Source of the DNA: an uncultured Clostridia bacterium
GTDB taxonomy: Bacteria > Bacillota > Clostridia > Oscillospirales > Acutalibacteraceae
Assembly: GCA_944383495.1 (NCBI GenBank)
Contig: CALWPT010000004.1
Location: forward strand, 1 to 33,241
Direction of reading: 5' to 3'
Length of the DNA: 33,241 nt
Shown here in pieces: positions 31,227-33,241 of the stretch (positions are counted from its first letter, which is position 1; each line of letters opens with the position of its first letter). Under the pieces are notes generated by a model. It did not search any database and had not been told where the DNA came from. It saw nothing but the letters and a program-made list of their open reading frames with translations. Made by a program: the position numbers and the translations under genes.

Positions 31227-32615
31227 ATGCAAAACCGTGCAGCGGCGAAAGCCGCGGCAATGTTTTCAGTTGCCATGGGGCTTGCTTTGGGCCTGCTGTT
31301 GTCCTCCTGCGCGCCCTTTTCCGTCCCGTCGGCTTCAACCACCGCTCCGTCGGAAACAGACGCAGCGGTTTCTTCCGCAAGCGAAACAACGGCGGCATCG
31401 GTGACAGCCGGCACCACTGCTTCCTTGTCACGCCGGCAAAGCGGCACTGTCACGCAGGATTGGACTCTGCCTCAGGCGATCACGCTTCGTCCCGCCCCCG
31501 CCCTGCAAGGAGAAACCACTCAACCGCCTGAAAATTACGAATTTGGTGGATACGCGTACGCAACGCTGTCCATGACCCAGCGGTTTGTTTATACCCAGAT
31601 GGAACAAACGGTCCGGCAAATGAAAAGCGGAATGGTCAGTGCGGGCTTGTGCACGGAAAAGGATCTATACGTTTCATATCTTGCAATGAAAAACGACCAT
31701 CCTGAATACTTCTGGCATCAGAACGGTTTTCGCTACCGGCAGATAGAAAATGTATGGGAATTTGCTTTTGCACTGGAAAACACCGATTTTCAGTATACCT
31801 ATTCAACCAGTGAAAAGAGTTTCATGGAGCAAAAATTAAATCTAGCAGTAGAAGAAGCGATGCAGGTAATTCGCTCGGGCATGAGCGAATACCAGAAAGA
31901 ACTGGCGCTGCATAACTATCTGGTTGACCGGGTAACCTATGATCATGCTGCGGCATCTGATCCCTCGTCAGAGGAACACGCCTCCGCCTTTACCGCTTAT
32001 GGCGCCCTGGTGGAGGGAGCGGCTGTCTGCGAGGGGTACGCCCGCGCTTATTCTCTTTTGCTGAACCGGGCCGGGCTGGAAAACACACTGGCCAGCGGCT
32101 ATTTGACGACGGATCAGGTAGGCCATATTTGGAACATGGTTCAAATTGGGGGAGAATGGTACCATGTGGATCCCACGTTGAACGATACCAGCGACGGAGA
32201 TTTTCATTTGTATTTTAATGTATCCGATACGTTTATCAAAACCGATCATAGGATTGACCCGAGTTTTTCAGCTGCCACGGAAGAAACGCTCAGGACAATG
32301 GCATTTAACATGCCCTTGCCTGCGGCGTCCTCTATGACGTATAACTGGGCCGTCAATTTTGGCACGTATATTGAAAGCCAAGGGGACATGATCGAGGTGG
32401 TCTCCGCCGCGATTGAAAGAGAGCTGCCGATGCAGGTGGAAGCCATTGAATTTGTGTTTGGTGAAAGCTATGCCAGAACCTATTCCGGGTTAATCCTACA
32501 GGAAGTTGCGCCGGTTGTCTATGGGTATTATGATAAACATCCCGAACAGCATCGGCGGCAGATTTCCATTTCGGGAATTCAGGGCGGAAAAGGATTTAAA
32601 GTTTGTTTCAGCTAA
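31227..32615 (+). CDS. Transglutaminase-like domain lipoprotein
   Basis: A 462-aa secreted protein with a type II signal: hydrophobic stretch (about 12-27) ending LLLSSC, lipidated Cys28, followed by a Ser/Thr/Ala-rich linker (about 30-75). The transglutaminase/cysteine-protease core has Cys268 (GAAVCEGYARAYSLLLNRAG), His300 (GHIWNMVQI) and Asp315 (WYHVDPTLND), a complete triad. The ATG at 31227 follows GGTGAT; GTG at 31218 is an in-frame alternative. The region between 315 and the end (about 145 residues) I do not recognise. Such proteins in Firmicutes may cleave or cross-link envelope or peptide substrates; the substrate is unknown. It is a single gene, followed by the tRNA cluster. Confidence 0.85.
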   Translation: MQNRAAAKAAAMFSVAMGLALGLLLSSCAPFSVPSASTTAPSETDAAVSSASETTAASVTAGTTASLSRRQSGTVTQDWTLPQAITLRPAPALQGETTQPPENYEFGGYAYATLSMTQRFVYTQMEQTVRQMKSGMVSAGLCTEKDLYVSYLAMKNDHPEYFWHQNGFRYRQIENVWEFAFALENTDFQYTYSTSEKSFMEQKLNLAVEEAMQVIRSGMSEYQKELALHNYLVDRVTYDHAAASDPSSEEHASAFTAYGALVEGAAVCEGYARAYSLLLNRAGLENTLASGYLTTDQVGHIWNMVQIGGEWYHVDPTLNDTSDGDFHLYFNVSDTFIKTDHRIDPSFSAATEETLRTMAFNMPLPAASSMTYNWAVNFGTYIESQGDMIEVVSAAIERELPMQVEAIEFVFGESYARTYSGLILQEVAPVVYGYYDKHPEQHRRQISISGIQGGKGFKVCFS

Positions 32616-32659
32616 GCTGGTGGTCTAGCGGCGGCTGTCCTGGATTTTGAAATTTATGG

Positions 32660-32688
32660 TTGACAAACCCGGCTCTATGTATTATAAT
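32660..32688 (+). promoter_or_regulatory. Promoter of the tRNA cluster
   Basis: TTGACA (32660-32665), 17 bp, TATAAT (32683-32688): all twelve bases match consensus. Start near 32695, about 37 nt before tRNA-Met. Confidence 0.92.
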
Positions 32689-32731
32689 GAACAACGCTCC
32701 TTATGGCTGACAAGTCTGAGAAGGGTTATAT

Positions 32732-32808
32732 GGCGGTATAGCTCAGTTGGCTAGAGCATGCGGTTCATACCCGCAGTGTCATTGGTTCAAATCCAATTAC
32801 CGCTACCA
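32732..32808 (+). tRNA. tRNA-Met (CAT), elongator
   Basis: Acceptor GGCGGTA (32732-32738) with TACCGCT (G1-U72 wobble), D arm AGCTCAGTTGGCTAGAGC, anticodon stem TGCGG/CCGCA with loop TTCATAC, T loop TTCAAAT, encoded CCA (32806-32808). The G1-U72 pair and TTCATAC loop match the B. subtilis elongator tRNA-Met; it lacks the initiator C1xA72 mismatch and does not look like the lysidine tRNA-Ile. Confidence 0.93.
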
Positions 32809-32813
32809 AATAA

Positions 32814-32888
32814 GGCCCGATGGTCAAGCGGCTAAGACACCGCCCTTTCACGGCGGTAACACGGGTTCGATTCCCGTTCGGGTCACCA
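32814..32888 (+). tRNA. tRNA-Glu (TTC)
   Basis: Acceptor GGCCCGA (32814-32820) with TCGGGTC, D arm TGGTCAAGCGGCTAAGACA, anticodon stem CCGCC/GGCGG with loop CTTTCAC, T arm GGGTTCGATTCCC, encoded CCA. Only 5 nt after tRNA-Met, so one transcript. Confidence 0.96.
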
Positions 32889-32892
32889 ACGT

Positions 32893-32917
32893 CCTTCCGA
32901 TTTTGGAAGGGCTTTTT
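32893..32917 (+). terminator. Terminator-like hairpin between tRNA-Glu and tRNA-Val
   Basis: CCTTCC (32893-32898), loop GATTTT, GGAAGG (32905-32910), GC, then TTTTT (32913-32917). The T-run directly abuts the first base of tRNA-Val. There is no room for a promoter in the 29-nt gap, so tRNA-Val depends on readthrough. Confidence 0.7.
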
Positions 32918-32994
32918 GGACGCATAGCTCAGCTGGTTAGAGTGCCTGCTTCACACGCAGGAGGTCCACGGTTCGAGTCCGTGTGTGTCCACCA
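32918..32994 (+). tRNA. tRNA-Val (CAC)
   Basis: Acceptor GGACGCA (32918-32924) with TGTGTCC (A-C absent; G-U used), D arm AGCTCAGCTGGTTAGAGT, anticodon stem CCTGC/GCAGG with loop TTCACAC, T arm CGGTTCGAGTCCG, encoded CCA (32992-32994). Reads GUG codons. Confidence 0.95.
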
Positions 32995-33031
32995 AGCCGC
33001 CGCAAGCCGCGTATCGCTTGCGGCGGCTTTT
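32995..33031 (+). terminator. Terminator of the tRNA cluster
   Basis: Perfect 13-bp stem, AGCCGCCGCAAGC (32995-33007) with GCTTGCGGCGGCT (33016-33028), 8-nt loop, then TTTT. It begins directly after the CCA of tRNA-Val. Confidence 0.93.
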
Positions 33032-33142
33032 AAAATGATACTGGCATTTCTCGGAGCCGGGTTTCCGTTGAAGGGAAATGCGGGTTAAGGCTGCCTGACA
33101 ATCAAAAATTAAGAAAAGGGGAAAAAATAAATAAAAAGGGTA

Positions 33143-33172
33143 TTGACAAAGGGGGAGGGGATGTGGTAAGAT
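33143..33172 (+). promoter_or_regulatory. Probable rRNA operon promoter
   Basis: TTGACA (33143-33148), 18 bp, TAAGAT (33167-33172), with an A-rich UP-like block directly upstream (about 33105-33140). Confidence 0.75.
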
Positions 33173-33241
33173 AATCGGGCACCCTGAAAGAGGGTGAGGG
33201 ACCTTGAAAATTAAACAGTGGTAAAGAAGGCAAGAGGAAGC
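33173..33241 (+). other. Start of the pre-16S rRNA leader (cut by window end)
   Basis: CACCCT/AGGGTG hairpin with a 5-nt loop (33180-33196, boxB-like), then ACCTTGAAAATTAAACAG, which resembles the conserved TTCTTTGAAAACTAAAC leader element upstream of 16S rRNA in Firmicutes (boxA-like antitermination region). The 16S gene itself would begin beyond the window. Inferred from motif memory. Confidence 0.65.

Overview
The window looks like a chromosomal segment of a moderately GC-rich, low-GC-type Gram-positive (Firmicutes/Clostridia, plausibly Oscillospirales/Ruminococcaceae; the rank below class is inference). The support is the Bacillus-like gene sets (yaaO-darA-holB-ricT, rpoBC, rpsL-rpsG-fusA-tuf), MsmX/UgpC-type ATPase, YfhO membrane protein, DUF4830 protein, strong AGGAGG ribosome binding sites, consensus sigma-A promoters and a B. 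subtilis-like elongator tRNA-Met. It is mostly core genome; the only clear decay is an Rhs/YD-repeat relic at the extreme left.

Layout. 1-765: Rhs relic, promoter and spacer, tRNA-Lys(CTT), two hairpin terminators. 766-1491 (-): rsmE, divergent from a plus-strand run made of a Gpi18-like GT-C glycosyltransferase, a YfhO protein, a YaaO-type PLP decarboxylase, darA (c-di-AMP PII-like receptor), holB (DNA polymerase III delta') and ricT, ended by a 22-bp-stem terminator at 8931. 9139-9999 (-): tyrA, divergent from a DUF4830 protein; then an RsuA-family pseudouridine synthase and an msmX/ugpC sugar-ABC ATPase. 13044-20689: rpoB-rpoC from their own promoter. 20763-25543: rpsL-rpsG-fusA and tuf, with a second promoter before tuf and a strong terminator after it. 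25544-25857: a spacer with a promoter-like site, a possible 25-aa Cys-containing peptide and the terminator of the next operon. 25858-30736 (-): ilvB-ilvN-ilvC-ilvD, the common branched-chain amino acid pathway. 31227-32615: a transglutaminase-like lipoprotein. 32660-33031: tRNA-Met, tRNA-Glu, tRNA-Val. 33143-33241: what looks like an rRNA operon promoter and pre-16S leader, cut by the window end.

The most interesting item is upstream of ilvB on the minus strand. A consensus promoter is followed by a 34-codon open frame in which 15 codons are Leu, Val or Ile, then by an intrinsic terminator just before ilvB. The 3' end of the leader frame can form a continuous 13-bp duplex (three wobbles) with the upstream arm and loop of that terminator. 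This has all the parts of a ribosome-mediated transcription attenuator sensing branched-chain amino acids, in a lineage where T-boxes and CodY are the better-known controls.

Other points: tmk and yaaR are absent from an otherwise conserved gene block; ribosomal protein S12 carries Arg at the classical streptomycin-resistance Lys (B. subtilis K101, E. coli K88); a terminator-like hairpin abuts the first base of tRNA-Val; and the KARI cofactor loop lacks the usual Arg. All functional statements are from reading the sequence; no database search was run.
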